Shown here: one piece after another, positions 1 to 9,700 of the stretch
Position numbering within the stretch: position 1 is the stretch's first letter
Layout: each line of letters begins with the position of its first letter
IMG/VR virus record: IMGVR_UViG_3300008113_000094
Location: 1 to 44,911 of that record
DNA length: 44,911 bases
Source: a virus
Reading direction: 5' to 3' (one strand)
Notes under the pieces: generated by a model
What the model was told of the DNA's origin: nothing
What the model saw: only the letters and a program-made list of their open reading frames with translations
The model's database searches: none
Program-made: the position numbers and the translations under genes

Positions 1-1
1 G

Positions 2-1345
2 GTAAGCCCCGACACACCAAAGAAGCGCGGCCGTCCTGCCAAAGGAACAGCAAAGAAAGTTGCTCCTACTGATGCAGAAAAACGAGGCCGTGGTCGTCCT
101 AAGAAAGACGCCACTGGTGACATGTCTGCTCCAAAGGGAGATATCTTTGGCCGAACAACTGGTGCAGTTCCCAAAGGTAAAAAGGGCTCAGTGCATAAAC
201 TTCAAGATAACGTTAATGAAGTAACACCACCTGGCATGGAAAAATGGATCAATGATCGAAAACCTGATTTTAAAAAGCGTTACGGAGATCGTTGGCAGCA
301 AGCATTATATGCTACAGCATGGAAACAGAAAAAGAACGAAAGTGTAGCCGAAGGAGTTAATTACTCTAAGTTGTTACAAGACACACATACTGACCTAGAT
401 GAGTGCATGTCTCAAATTAACAACGATATCATGTCGTTTAAAGAGTCAGGTGTACTTAGCGAAAAGTTAAAAGATTTATTAATGATCCACAAGCATCTTA
501 AACAAGAAGAAACGGAATCATTTAATCCAATGCTAGATATAGCAGTAACAGATGATGTTTCAATGGAGCAACATTATGGCCCAATGACACCATTGACGGA
601 TGATTTAGATACGTTGGCTCAATTGGCTGGCCTAACTAGAGAATCAACTGATACAAAAAAGTTTGCAGCCTTGGCGCCTCCAAAGGATAAAATTACCTAT
701 GCAGATAAAATTGCAGGTGCTAAACAAAAAGCCAATGAAGCTGATGTTGATGAAGGTAACGACTTTTCAGAAAAAGTCGTTACATTAAAAGCGCAAGGTG
801 CTAAACCAGGTACAAAATTTAAAACCAGTGATGGTAAAGAGCATGTATTAGAAAGCGTACAAAATTCTGATGCTAAAATTGACGAGTGCGGAATGGCTCC
901 AGTGTCTGGTTATGGATACGAAGGTACTCAAAGCCGCATGAATGTTAGCACAAATATCAGCAGTGATGGCACAAAGAATATCACAGTCAGCGCCGATGGC
1001 GAACAAGCCGAAGCCCTGATGCAAATATTACAATTGGCTGGATTGGGTACCGGAAAACTTTCTGCCGCAACTCAACAGGCTCCTGCACAAGAATCTGAAG
1101 TAGAAGAAGCTGAAGTAGACGAAGCCGAAGGTTCTTACGCTAATGCGCCAGATGAAAAAATGGCCAGCACTAGCGATATTTTAGACCAAGGCAACGATTT
1201 GAATAAATCTAAAATGCAAGATCCAGAAACTGCCAATCGTGCGGCAAATCCTTTAACAAAAAAAACGTTTGAGGAAAACGAAGCAATTACCAAATTGGGA
1301 GCAGATTTAATGTCTGCTTATGAAAGCATTAAGGTAAAAAAATGA
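2..1345 (+). CDS. AT-hook-bearing probable virion/packaging protein, 5' end outside window
   Basis: The frame is open from base 2, so the gene starts upstream of the window; the first in-window ATG is at 122 and is probably internal. Before that ATG the frame encodes two basic GRP-type motifs, KKRGRPAKG and KRGRGRPKK, which resemble AT-hook DNA-binding motifs. Next comes a conserved-looking W-rich stretch (WINDRKPDFKKRYGDRW, counting from 122 at about residue 42) and then low-complexity acidic sequence. Two short LAGL segments (LDTLAQLAGL and LMQILQLAGL) recur in neighbouring proteins. The stop overlaps the next gene by 4 nt. Placement just before the terminase suggests a late structural or DNA-packaging role. 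I do not recognise the family; the DNA-binding idea rests only on the GRP motifs. Confidence 0.7.
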   Translation, partial: VSPDTPKKRGRPAKGTAKKVAPTDAEKRGRGRPKKDATGDMSAPKGDIFGRTTGAVPKGKKGSVHKLQDNVNEVTPPGMEKWINDRKPDFKKRYGDRWQQALYATAWKQKKNESVAEGVNYSKLLQDTHTDLDECMSQINNDIMSFKESGVLSEKLKDLLMIHKHLKQEETESFNPMLDIAVTDDVSMEQHYGPMTPLTDDLDTLAQLAGLTRESTDTKKFAALAPPKDKITYADKIAGAKQKANEADVDEGNDFSEKVVTLKAQGAKPGTKFKTSDGKEHVLESVQNSDAKIDECGMAPVSGYGYEGTQSRMNVSTNISSDGTKNITVSADGEQAEALMQILQLAGLGTGKLSAATQQAPAQESEVEEAEVDEAEGSYANAPDEKMASTSDILDQGNDLNKSKMQDPETANRAANPLTKKTFEENEAITKLGADLMSAYESIKVKK

Positions 1346-1770
1346 AAACGTTTAAAGATTATCTAACCGAAGAAGAAACATCAGAGCAGTCCCCTAGCGT
1401 TGGGGATGTGCTTGAAATTGAATTAACGGATCAAATAGTTGAAGCAGTGGTAGTCGACATCACTGACGAAGGATACATTTGCGAAACAGATAATCTTACC
1501 GGTTATACATTGCTTGAGGAAACATTAACAGAAGCCAAATACCAAGGCAGAGAAGTGCCATTGGGTAAGAAAATGAAAGGTGATGTTAAAAAATCTAAAG
1601 TATATGTCAAAGGGCCCAAAGGCAACGTAGTTAAAGTAAACTTTGGTGATCCCAACATGCGTATTAAAAAATCCAGTCCTGCCCGCCGTAAAAGTTTTAG
1701 AGCTAGACACAATTGTGCCAATCCGGGCCCACGTTGGAAGGCACGTTATTGGTCATGCAGGGCCTGGTAA
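1342..1770 (+). CDS. Conserved small T4-like phage protein with R/K-rich C-terminus
   Basis: 142 residues, starting with an ATGA overlap on the preceding gene, so translation is probably coupled. The N-terminal half is acidic (MKTFKDYLTEEE...). The C-terminal half is basic and ends in RKSFRARHNC...ARYWSCRAW, a tail I recall from several T4-like phage proteins of unknown function. Two Cys and one His in that tail could bind a metal, but this is only a suggestion. The N-terminal MKTFKDYLTEE resembles the MKIKEIIRED start of the next gene, a pattern seen in virion-associated proteins of this genome. No enzyme motif is visible. Confidence 0.75.
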   Translation: MKTFKDYLTEEETSEQSPSVGDVLEIELTDQIVEAVVVDITDEGYICETDNLTGYTLLEETLTEAKYQGREVPLGKKMKGDVKKSKVYVKGPKGNVVKVNFGDPNMRIKKSSPARRKSFRARHNCANPGPRWKARYWSCRAW

Positions 1771-2285
1771 TGAAAATTAAAGAAATTATTCGCGAAGATG
1801 CGGCCCACAAACCAAATTCAAAAGGTGGCGAACTTCGCGCACCTGGCGAACAAGTAATACACGGCGGCGAAATGTCCGGACATAAAGTATTACATGCTCA
1901 CGTTGCACCAGGCGCACTAGCGCAAGGTGATCAAGGACAAGTTGGCGTTGAAGGCGGTATGCATTATTTTGCTCGTGCCAACATGCCTGGATTCAGAGCG
2001 TTTAAAAACATGGACCAATTCTACGAGCTGTATAGATTTGGTCTAGCAATGGCCAGATATGGTGCAGACAAAGAAGGAACTGCCACAGATGCATATGGCA
2101 GTTATGGCGGAATCCCCTCTACTATTGCTTACTCCGCTGTCGACGATGCGATCATTCATGCGGCATTGAAAAAGGTGGGCAAAGAGCAAGTAGAACTAAC
2201 CACACCTGGCAGCAGTGAAACCTGGGACACTAATGTTACTAGTCCCATGAAGCCTAGAGGCCCAATTGTAAGAAAAGCAAAGTAA
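1770..2285 (+). CDS. Hypothetical protein, MKIKEIIRED start
   Basis: 171 residues. The start is taken at the ATG that overlaps the previous stop (TAATG), rather than at an in-frame ATG 57 nt upstream that would lie inside the previous gene. The protein is rich in Gly, Ala and His with no signal peptide or membrane segment. It contains HGGEMSGHKVLHAHV near residues 32-46, but I cannot assign a family. It overlaps the following gene again by TAATG, so genes 1-4 of the window form one translationally coupled late operon running towards the terminase. Confidence 0.75.
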   Translation: MKIKEIIREDAAHKPNSKGGELRAPGEQVIHGGEMSGHKVLHAHVAPGALAQGDQGQVGVEGGMHYFARANMPGFRAFKNMDQFYELYRFGLAMARYGADKEGTATDAYGSYGGIPSTIAYSAVDDAIIHAALKKVGKEQVELTTPGSSETWDTNVTSPMKPRGPIVRKAK

Positions 2286-2494
2286 TGGACGATCTTGAAA
2301 GTTTAAAAGTTTTAGCTGGCATCAAGAATCGGCCCAACATGCAAGAGTACAAAGGGTATGCAGGCAGTAACATCAGTGTAACCGGTAACGAAAAAGCCCA
2401 GTTGATGAAGAAACACAACATCAAACCGGGCACAGATGAATGGTTTAAACTTTGGTTCAGCAAGCCTTACTTGACAGGCGAACAGCCAGTCTAA
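2285..2494 (+). CDS. Small hypothetical protein with LAGI motif
   Basis: 69 residues, coupled to the previous gene by TAATG. It begins MDDLESLKVLAGI, a variant of the LxxLAGL motif found in the first gene and at the C-terminus of the gene after the terminase. The remainder is basic and polar with EWFKLWFSKPYL near the end. Its stop codon (2492-2494) overlaps the stop of the convergent HNH gene (2491-2493). Function unknown. Confidence 0.65.
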   Translation: MDDLESLKVLAGIKNRPNMQEYKGYAGSNISVTGNEKAQLMKKHNIKPGTDEWFKLWFSKPYLTGEQPV

Positions 2495-3021
2495 GCAGTT
2501 TTTTGTCGATCAATACCTAAATACTGATACCAAGATTCGTTTCTAACATGAACTCTTTGGTTTTTCCATTTGTTTACTAGATTATAATAATCAGGCTTAA
2601 ACGGCATGCGAGCAGGCTTCCAAAGTTTAGTACCTTTTTTATGGTTGCAAGGTTTGCAAGCAGTTACAGTATTTTCCCAATTGGTTTTGCCACCCGATGC
2701 ACGAGGAATCACGTGGTCAATGGTTAAATCTTTTGGAATAAATGTGTCTTTGCAATACTGGCATTGGTATAAATCACGCAAATACAAATTCTGTCTGCTA
2801 AACTTCACACCTTTTTTAAAATTGAAATACTCTTTAGTCACACAGATGCTAGGCACATTGATTGCCAGGTGCTCGCTTCGAATAATCCAATCTGGGTATT
2901 CTTCGATTACTTCAACTCTATCCAAAAACATTAATTTAATAGCATGTTGCCAGCTAATTACACTTAGTGGTAAAATTGAAATTGGTTCAAAATTTGAATT
3001 AAGTAACAGTGTGTCAGACAT
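2491..3021 (-). CDS. HNH endonuclease
   Basis: 176 residues on the opposite strand to its neighbours. A ββα-metal HNH core is visible: CQYC at about residue 87-90, then DHVIPRASGG, NTVTACKPCNHKKG, giving two CxxC zinc-type pairs around the catalytic His of DHV and the Asn/His residues of the second motif. HNH nucleases are frequent beside phage terminases and can be packaging partners or free-standing homing enzymes. The terminase here is intact, so this is not an intron-borne copy. Only 15 nt separate the divergent start codons of this gene and terL, so their promoters must overlap. Confidence 0.85.
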   Translation of the reverse strand: MSDTLLLNSNFEPISILPLSVISWQHAIKLMFLDRVEVIEEYPDWIIRSEHLAINVPSICVTKEYFNFKKGVKFSRQNLYLRDLYQCQYCKDTFIPKDLTIDHVIPRASGGKTNWENTVTACKPCNHKKGTKLWKPARMPFKPDYYNLVNKWKNQRVHVRNESWYQYLGIDRQKTA

Positions 3022-3028
3022 ATAAGTA
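3021..3028 (+). promoter_or_regulatory. Possible late-type promoter of terL (TATAAGTA)
   Basis: TATAAGTA differs by one base from the T4 late consensus TATAAATA and ends 8 nt before the terL start codon. No Shine-Dalgarno sequence lies in between, so a transcript from here would be nearly leaderless. Confidence 0.35.
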
Positions 3029-3036
3029 TATTTACT

Positions 3037-4599
<1,563 letters not shown>

Positions 4600-4601
4600 C
4601 A

Positions 4602-4609
4602 GATAAATA
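4602..4609 (+). promoter_or_regulatory. Possible late-type promoter (GATAAATA)
   Basis: GATAAATA differs from the T4 late box by one base and ends 5 nt before the ATG at 4615. As at terL, no ribosome-binding site separates box and start codon. Confidence 0.3.
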
Positions 4610-4614
4610 ACTTT

Positions 4615-5775
4615 ATGAGAGAAATTACTAAAATAGCAGACGCATTGTTTGAAAAACTTCGCACAAGATTCGAAGAAGTTCGCCTGGGCGACGAAAACGC
4701 CAAAGAAACTGCCGACCCATCGTCTGCTAGATTTTTTAATTTTGATTACATTAGTAAAGATGGCTCTAATATCGGGCAGGTAACTATCAGTCTAATAGAT
4801 GATAGCAGTTTGAAAATTTATTTTAGCCAAGACATAGCCGCTGGGTTAGAAGATACAGTAAAACAAGAATGGTATTCTTTTTTAAAAGGAATCAGAGATT
4901 TTGCCAAACGAAATCTGCTAAGTTTCGACACTAGAGATATATTGAAACAATCTTTAGAATTACGAGATATTAAAAATATCAGTAAGTCTGAACCTTTATC
5001 CAAAGACGATATTAAAGTAACTGAATCTAAGCTATCCGGTACTAGTCGTAGCAGTTACCAGGCCATAGGCCCAAGCAAATTAATTGTTAGGCACACTGGC
5101 GCAGTGGATGAAACCAAATTTGGTTCTAGAACTAGAAACATTGAAAGCATATTTGTCGAAACAGCACGTGGCGAAAGATTTCTATTAGACCATAAAAATT
5201 TGCATGGCGCTCGCGCATTGGCTATACACCTAAGCGAAGGCGGCAAGATTACAGACGAGCGGTCAGAGCATATCAACAGCTTGGTTAAAGAAATGGGCGA
5301 CATGAGTTATTTTGTTCGTTCAATGAAACATCGCACATTTGAAGATGTAGAAACTTCGGGCATGGTTGAAGCCGCGTCCCAAAGGTATTACGAAACCAAA
5401 AAGTCATTGAAGGCCATGCGAAATCGCCGAGGCTACAACAATTACTTTGGCATGTGGATACCAACTGCCAATAACTCAGACGATTCAGGCGCAATCAGCG
5501 AAATCAAAGATCGATTTGTTAAACGTATTTTTGACGAGCGTTTAGAATCGGCCATGCCTTACGTGTATAAAGCCTATGTTGAGCATCAAAAAACTCTTGA
5601 GAACAAATATCTAAACGAATTTGATCAATGGATCGAAGAACAAAAAACCGTTGAAGATTTAGAAATGCCCGAATCCAATGACAATGATTTGGACGAAGAA
5701 GAACTTACCGAAGTGCATGACTCAGACAATCAAGAGCTTGCAACAATCAGATCCCTTGCCGGTCTGGTAAAATAA
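4615..5775 (+). CDS. Conserved T4-like phage protein of unknown function
   Basis: 386 residues. The central part contains a segment around residues 160-210 (RTRNIESIFVETARGERFLL, then HKNLHGARALAIHLSEGG) that I recall as conserved in large T4-like phages, function unknown. The C-terminus is very acidic (about residues 345-375) and ends ELATIRSLAGL, the same LAGL motif seen in genes at the left edge of the window. No catalytic signature or membrane segment is evident. The position between terL and gp32 and the shared motif suggest a virion or prohead role; this is inference. Confidence 0.75.
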   Translation: MREITKIADALFEKLRTRFEEVRLGDENAKETADPSSARFFNFDYISKDGSNIGQVTISLIDDSSLKIYFSQDIAAGLEDTVKQEWYSFLKGIRDFAKRNLLSFDTRDILKQSLELRDIKNISKSEPLSKDDIKVTESKLSGTSRSSYQAIGPSKLIVRHTGAVDETKFGSRTRNIESIFVETARGERFLLDHKNLHGARALAIHLSEGGKITDERSEHINSLVKEMGDMSYFVRSMKHRTFEDVETSGMVEAASQRYYETKKSLKAMRNRRGYNNYFGMWIPTANNSDDSGAISEIKDRFVKRIFDERLESAMPYVYKAYVEHQKTLENKYLNEFDQWIEEQKTVEDLEMPESNDNDLDEEELTEVHDSDNQELATIRSLAGLVK

Positions 5776-5789
5776 ATCTAAAAAACCTC

Positions 5790-5819
5790 TTGTAATCATA
5801 AATACTATTGTTATATACT
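5790..5819 (+). promoter_or_regulatory. Sigma-70-like promoter of gp32
   Basis: TTGTAA at 5790-5795 and TATACT at 5814-5819, spacer 18 nt. Start of transcription is expected near 5826, giving a leader of about 60 nt before gp32. Confidence 0.55.
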
Positions 5820-5833
5820 AGCAAGGTGCTAGT
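5817..5833 (+). promoter_or_regulatory. Hairpin at promoter/5' end of gp32 leader
   Basis: ACTAGCA-AGG-TGCTAGT is a perfect 7-bp inverted repeat with a 3-nt loop, overlapping the end of the -10 box and the expected start point. It could be an operator or part of the gp32 messenger leader. T4 gp32 represses its own translation by binding a structured leader, so an analogous role is possible. Confidence 0.4.
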
Positions 5834-5884
5834 GTGTATCTAGGCACATAAAGACCATCTTAATTTTTATAAAGGACATTTATC

Positions 5885-6886
5885 ATGGCAACTACGTTAG
5901 CAGAAATTCGCGCAAAGCTTCAATCAAACGACACCCGCAGAGGTGGCGACAGCGCAGGTGGCGATAACGCCATTTATCCACACTGGAACATTCCCGAGAA
6001 CACTACATCACGTATTCGTTTTCTTCCAGACGCAAATCCTAAAAACAGTTTTTTCTGGGTTGAACGAGCAATGATTCGTTTGCCGTTTGCTGGCATCAAA
6101 GGCCAAGCAGACAGTAAGCCTACTTTTGTTCAAGTACCTTGTGTTGAGATGTGGGGAGAAGCATGCCCAGTCTTGGCAGAAGTTCGTCCTTGGTTTAAAG
6201 ACCCAGGTCTAGAAGAAATGGGTCGTAAATACTGGAAAAAGAAATCTTATCTATTCCAAGGTTTTGTACGTGACAATCCATTGAGCGATGACAAGACTCC
6301 GGACAATCCAATCCGTCGATTCGTTATTAGTCCTCAAATTTTTAATCTGATTAAAAATGCACTAATGGATCCTGAAATGGAAAACCTTCCTACAGACTAC
6401 GAAGCTGGACTTGACTTTAACGTTAAGAAAACTAGCAAAGGTGGTTATGCTGATTACAATACCAGTACTTGGTCTCGTAAAGAGTCTGCACTAACTTCCG
6501 GCGAAGCAGAAGCAATTGAAAAATTTGGTTTATATAACTTGGCAGACTTCTTGCCCAAGAAGCCCGGTGAAGTTGAGCTCAAAATCATTAAAGAAATGTT
6601 TGAAGCATCTGTAAATGGTGAAGCATACGATTCTGACCGGTGGAGCCAGTACTACAAGCCGGCTGGACTTCAAACTTCAGCAGGAGCTTCTTCGCCTGCT
6701 CCTACTGCACCAAAACCAGTGGCACAATCAGCACCTGCTGAGCAAAGCCAGGATGATTCCCCATTTGACACAGATGAGCCTCAGGCACCATCGGCCACTG
6801 CACCAGTGCAAGCGGCAGCGGCAAAACCATCTAGTCAACGTGCAGAAGACATTTTGGCAATGATTAGAAACCGACAGTCTAAATAA
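5885..6886 (+). CDS. 32: Single-stranded DNA-binding protein gp32
   Basis: 333 residues, close to T4 gp32 (301). The basic N-terminus (MATTLAEIRAKLQSNDTRRG) fits the cooperative self-association domain. The core contains RIRFLPDA and PCVEMWGEACPV. The C-terminus is a long Ala/Pro/Gln-rich linker followed by an acidic stretch (DDSPFDTDEP), the usual protein-interaction tail. Only two cysteines are present (C86 and C94), so the His-Cys3 zinc site of T4 gp32 is not conserved. A good Shine-Dalgarno AAGGA lies about 10 nt upstream of the ATG. It is followed directly by UvsX, the partner in recombination. Confidence 0.9.
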   Translation: MATTLAEIRAKLQSNDTRRGGDSAGGDNAIYPHWNIPENTTSRIRFLPDANPKNSFFWVERAMIRLPFAGIKGQADSKPTFVQVPCVEMWGEACPVLAEVRPWFKDPGLEEMGRKYWKKKSYLFQGFVRDNPLSDDKTPDNPIRRFVISPQIFNLIKNALMDPEMENLPTDYEAGLDFNVKKTSKGGYADYNTSTWSRKESALTSGEAEAIEKFGLYNLADFLPKKPGEVELKIIKEMFEASVNGEAYDSDRWSQYYKPAGLQTSAGASSPAPTAPKPVAQSAPAEQSQDDSPFDTDEPQAPSATAPVQAAAAKPSSQRAEDILAMIRNRQSK

Positions 6887-6902
6887 TAAAAGGTATGGTT
6901 GG

Positions 6903-6945
6903 GTATAATATTGAATTCTGTTAACAGCAGGATTGAATTTATACC
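6903..6945 (+). promoter_or_regulatory. Inverted repeat with TATAAT box upstream of uvsX
   Basis: GGTATAA (6903-6909) pairs with TTATACC (6939-6945), and the palindrome CTGTTAACAG sits between them. TATAAT at 6904-6909 could be a -10 box, but no good -35 is seen 17 nt upstream. Either a weak promoter with an operator or an RNA hairpin in the gp32-uvsX messenger. Confidence 0.35.
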
Positions 6946-6973
6946 TGACCTCTTCTCAATTCAAGGAACAATT

Positions 6974-8041
6974 ATGGCTAAACCATTTGACGTAAGTAAA
7001 TTTAGAAAAAACATCACCAAGAGCATTGAAGGTCTTAGTGTTGGATTTAACGATCCAACAGACTGGATCTCTACCAACAACTACGCACTCAATTATCTTA
7101 TCAGTGGCGACTTTAACAAAGGTATTCCGCTAGGTAAAGTAACTGTATTTGCGGGCGAATCCGGTGCAGGCAAATCATTTATTTGTTCTGGCAACCTTAT
7201 TAAGAACGCACAAGCACAGGGCATCTACCCTATCCTTATTGACACAGAAAACGCATTAGATGAAGCATGGTTGCATGCCCTAGGTGTTGACACTAGTGAA
7301 GATAAATTACTCAAGCTAAACATGGCCATGATTGATGATGTGGCCAAGATGATTTCAGAGTTTGTTAAAGAATACAGGACTCTGCCCGAAGACAGTCGTC
7401 CCAAGGTGCTGTTTGTGTTAGACAGTTTGGGTATGTTGCTAACACCCACAGACGTTAATCAATTTGAAGCAGGTGACATGAAAGGTGACATGGGTCGTAA
7501 ACCCAAAGCACTTACAGCTCTGGTTCGTAATTGTGTTAACATGTTTGGTAACCTAAACTTAGGGTTAGTTGCTACTAACCACACATACGCAAGTCAAGAC
7601 ATGTTTGATCCTGACGACAAGATCTCAGGAGGACAAGGCTTTATTTACGCCAGCAGTATTGTGGTTGCCATGCGTAAGTTGAAGTTGAAAGAAGACGAAG
7701 ACGGTAACAAAATTTCAGAAGTCAAAGGTATTCGTGCCGCATGCAAGATCATGAAAACACGCTATGCAAAACCATTTGAAAGTGTACAAGTCAAGATTCC
7801 TTATGAAACAGGCATGAATCCTTACTCAGGATTGGTTGATATGTTTGAAGGAAAAGGTTTATTGCAGAAGGAAGGCAATAGTCTTAAATACACGCTAGCA
7901 GACGGCACAGTTATCAAGCAATTCCGTAAAGCATGGGAGCGCAATGATGATGGTAGTCTTGACAAGGTTATGGCTGACTTTGTGGCCAATCCACATAGAC
8001 AAGACACTGCCGCTGTAATCGAAGAGGAAACAACAGAATGA
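6974..8041 (+). CDS. uvsX: UvsX recombinase (RecA family)
   Basis: 355 residues when started at the ATG preceded by AAGGA (6963-6967); an in-frame ATG at 6899 has no such site and would add 25 unlikely residues. The strand-exchange ATPase shows Walker A GESGAGKS (residues 61-68), LIDTENALDE, Walker B VLFVLDSLGML and the loop region SGGQGFIYASS. T4 UvsX has 391 residues. Role: forms filaments on gp32-coated single strands and drives recombination-dependent replication. The stop overlaps the next start (ATGA). Confidence 0.92.
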   Translation: MAKPFDVSKFRKNITKSIEGLSVGFNDPTDWISTNNYALNYLISGDFNKGIPLGKVTVFAGESGAGKSFICSGNLIKNAQAQGIYPILIDTENALDEAWLHALGVDTSEDKLLKLNMAMIDDVAKMISEFVKEYRTLPEDSRPKVLFVLDSLGMLLTPTDVNQFEAGDMKGDMGRKPKALTALVRNCVNMFGNLNLGLVATNHTYASQDMFDPDDKISGGQGFIYASSIVVAMRKLKLKEDEDGNKISEVKGIRAACKIMKTRYAKPFESVQVKIPYETGMNPYSGLVDMFEGKGLLQKEGNSLKYTLADGTVIKQFRKAWERNDDGSLDKVMADFVANPHRQDTAAVIEEETTE

Positions 8042-8256
8042 GTCTTGACATTGAAGTTTTAAGCGAAGCATACACTATTCTTAAAGAATATATTCCTGCA
8101 AAAGATCGGCAAGCCGCCGCCGATAATTTGCTAAGTGTCATGGTCGACGTATTAAATGACAAAGAACTAAGGGAATTTGGCGCTACAGATTCTTACACTA
8201 AACGTGGGTTAGAAGAATTCTTACCCGAAGACGACGAATCTGAATACGACGAGTAA
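8038..8256 (+). CDS. Small acidic protein coupled to uvsX
   Basis: 72 residues, coupled to uvsX by ATGA and to the next gene by a 1-nt TAATG overlap. Mostly helical-looking sequence (LDIEVLSEAYTILKEYI...) with an acidic end (PEDDESEYDE). I recall similar short proteins next to uvsX in T4-like phages. No function known. The tight coupling on both sides argues for a role in the recombination module. Confidence 0.7.
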   Translation: MSLDIEVLSEAYTILKEYIPAKDRQAAADNLLSVMVDVLNDKELREFGATDSYTKRGLEEFLPEDDESEYDE

Positions 8257-8708
8257 TGTGGTACAATAAAATTGTTTCAGACCTAGGGTCATTGCCCGGC
8301 TTTATAAACTATTATGAAGCCGAACTAGCCTCGGCCAAATCTGAATGTAAAATACACGGCGTGGTTGAAAAAAATATTACCGTTCTTCCGGGCATTGTAG
8401 AACACAGATTTAATCAGTTACAGGAGATTGAAGCAGTTTTAGAATATTTAAATATTCAGTTACGTAAAATCAGAAGGCGACACTTTCAGAAATACCTAGA
8501 AACATACGCTAGAGCACTTACTAGTCGAGACGCAGAAAAATACGTTGATGGCGAAGATGAAGTAATTGATTTTGAAACATTAATCAATGAAGTGGCCTTG
8601 CTAAGAAATAAATGGCTAGGTATGATGAAAGGGCTTGAAAACAAACAGTGGATGCTAGGGCATATAGTAAAACTTCGTACTGCTGGCATGGAAGACGTTA
8701 CAGTATGA
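8256..8708 (+). CDS. uvsY: Probable UvsY-like recombination mediator
   Basis: 150 residues, largely helical and highly charged. The second half (LEYLNIQLRKIRRRHFQKYL... and the end KGLENKQWMLGHIVKLRTAGMED) resembles, from memory, UvsY-family proteins of T4-like phages; T4 UvsY has 137 residues. UvsY loads UvsX onto gp32-covered DNA, and the placement two genes after uvsX fits. There are no catalytic motifs, as expected for a mediator. The family assignment is moderate; a profile search would settle it. Confidence 0.5.
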   Translation: MWYNKIVSDLGSLPGFINYYEAELASAKSECKIHGVVEKNITVLPGIVEHRFNQLQEIEAVLEYLNIQLRKIRRRHFQKYLETYARALTSRDAEKYVDGEDEVIDFETLINEVALLRNKWLGMMKGLENKQWMLGHIVKLRTAGMEDVTV

Positions 8709-8959
8709 GCAACTGGCGCGATATTGCCGAAGAACTTATTGATGAATATAATCTTTGCTGTCGCGCCAGACCCAAGCAAAATGCAGTAGATATCCAGTTA
8801 TTAAAAGATGAATGTGGAAAGTTTGCTAGTCATTTGAATTATCAAATTGCTTGGGGCAACGATACTGAAATTTCGGAAGCATGTCGCCAATTGGTGCCAC
8901 GTTTAAAAAAATTAAAAGAACAAGTTGTTATAGAGATATTACAAAATGGCACAATTTAA
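8705..8959 (+). CDS. Small hypothetical protein
   Basis: 84 residues when started at the ATG that overlaps the previous stop (ATGA). A longer in-frame reading from 8648 would run inside the UvsY-like gene and is less likely. The protein is helical and charged, with three cysteines (two in NLCCRARP and one in EACRQL) and the basic segment RLKKLKEQVV. Unknown function; probably co-translated with the recombination genes. Confidence 0.65.
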   Translation: MSNWRDIAEELIDEYNLCCRARPKQNAVDIQLLKDECGKFASHLNYQIAWGNDTEISEACRQLVPRLKKLKEQVVIEILQNGTI

Positions 8960-9698
8960 CGGCGATAAAAGTTACGAGCACAGTCAACAGGTATTAGAGT
9001 TAGTATACCAGTATGATTCATTTCTTGACAGTGTGACTTATGTAGCAGACATGGGATGCGGCAATGGCACTGATGCCGAGTGGTGGGCAACATTAACCAC
9101 TAGAGAAAATCCACCTGAGCCTAGAAATTACATTACCTATGCAGTGGACAAGGATGTATCTAAAATTTCAGACGATATCAAAAAATTGCCTAACTTAAAA
9201 GTTTATGAAGGTGATTTTGAAAAAACAATACTACCGAGGCCAGTTGATATTATTTGGTGTCACAATGCATTTCAATACGCACTAGATCCAATTAAAACAT
9301 TATCATTGTGGAATTCGTTTATGCACGAAAATGGAATGTTGTTGATATCGATGCCTTATACAAACGGCTTTGAATATAATAGATATTTTAATCATTCTTA
9401 CAGCAATGTTTATTATAATCACAGCATGATCAGCATGATGTACATGTTGGCATTGAATGGATTTGATTGTAGAGATGCATATTTTTATAAAAATAAAAAT
9501 AATCCCTGGATGAACTTTGCAGTATATAAAACAAAGATAGCTCCAATGGATCCGGCCACCACAACTTGGTTTGATCTAGCAGACAAAAATCTAGTCAATG
9601 ACAGCGTTAAAGAAAGTTTAAATCGTCGAGGCTATGTAAACCAAGATGATGTTTTGGTAACCTGGCTTGATAAAGATTATCATTATTTAAAGGACTGA
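8946..9698 (+). CDS. SAM-dependent methyltransferase
   Basis: 250 residues. A class I methyltransferase fold is indicated by motif I VADMGCGNGTD (about residues 32-42), an acidic end of strand 2 (AVDKD) and motif IV DIIWCHNAFQYALDP (about 99-113), followed by LLISMPY. The substrate is not evident. The start overlaps the previous gene by 14 nt. The next gene is a cytidylyltransferase-cupin fusion, so a small-molecule or sugar substrate is more likely than DNA; this is inference from context. Confidence 0.8.
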   Translation: MAQFNGDKSYEHSQQVLELVYQYDSFLDSVTYVADMGCGNGTDAEWWATLTTRENPPEPRNYITYAVDKDVSKISDDIKKLPNLKVYEGDFEKTILPRPVDIIWCHNAFQYALDPIKTLSLWNSFMHENGMLLISMPYTNGFEYNRYFNHSYSNVYYNHSMISMMYMLALNGFDCRDAYFYKNKNNPWMNFAVYKTKIAPMDPATTTWFDLADKNLVNDSVKESLNRRGYVNQDDVLVTWLDKDYHYLKD

Positions 9699-9700
9699 CA

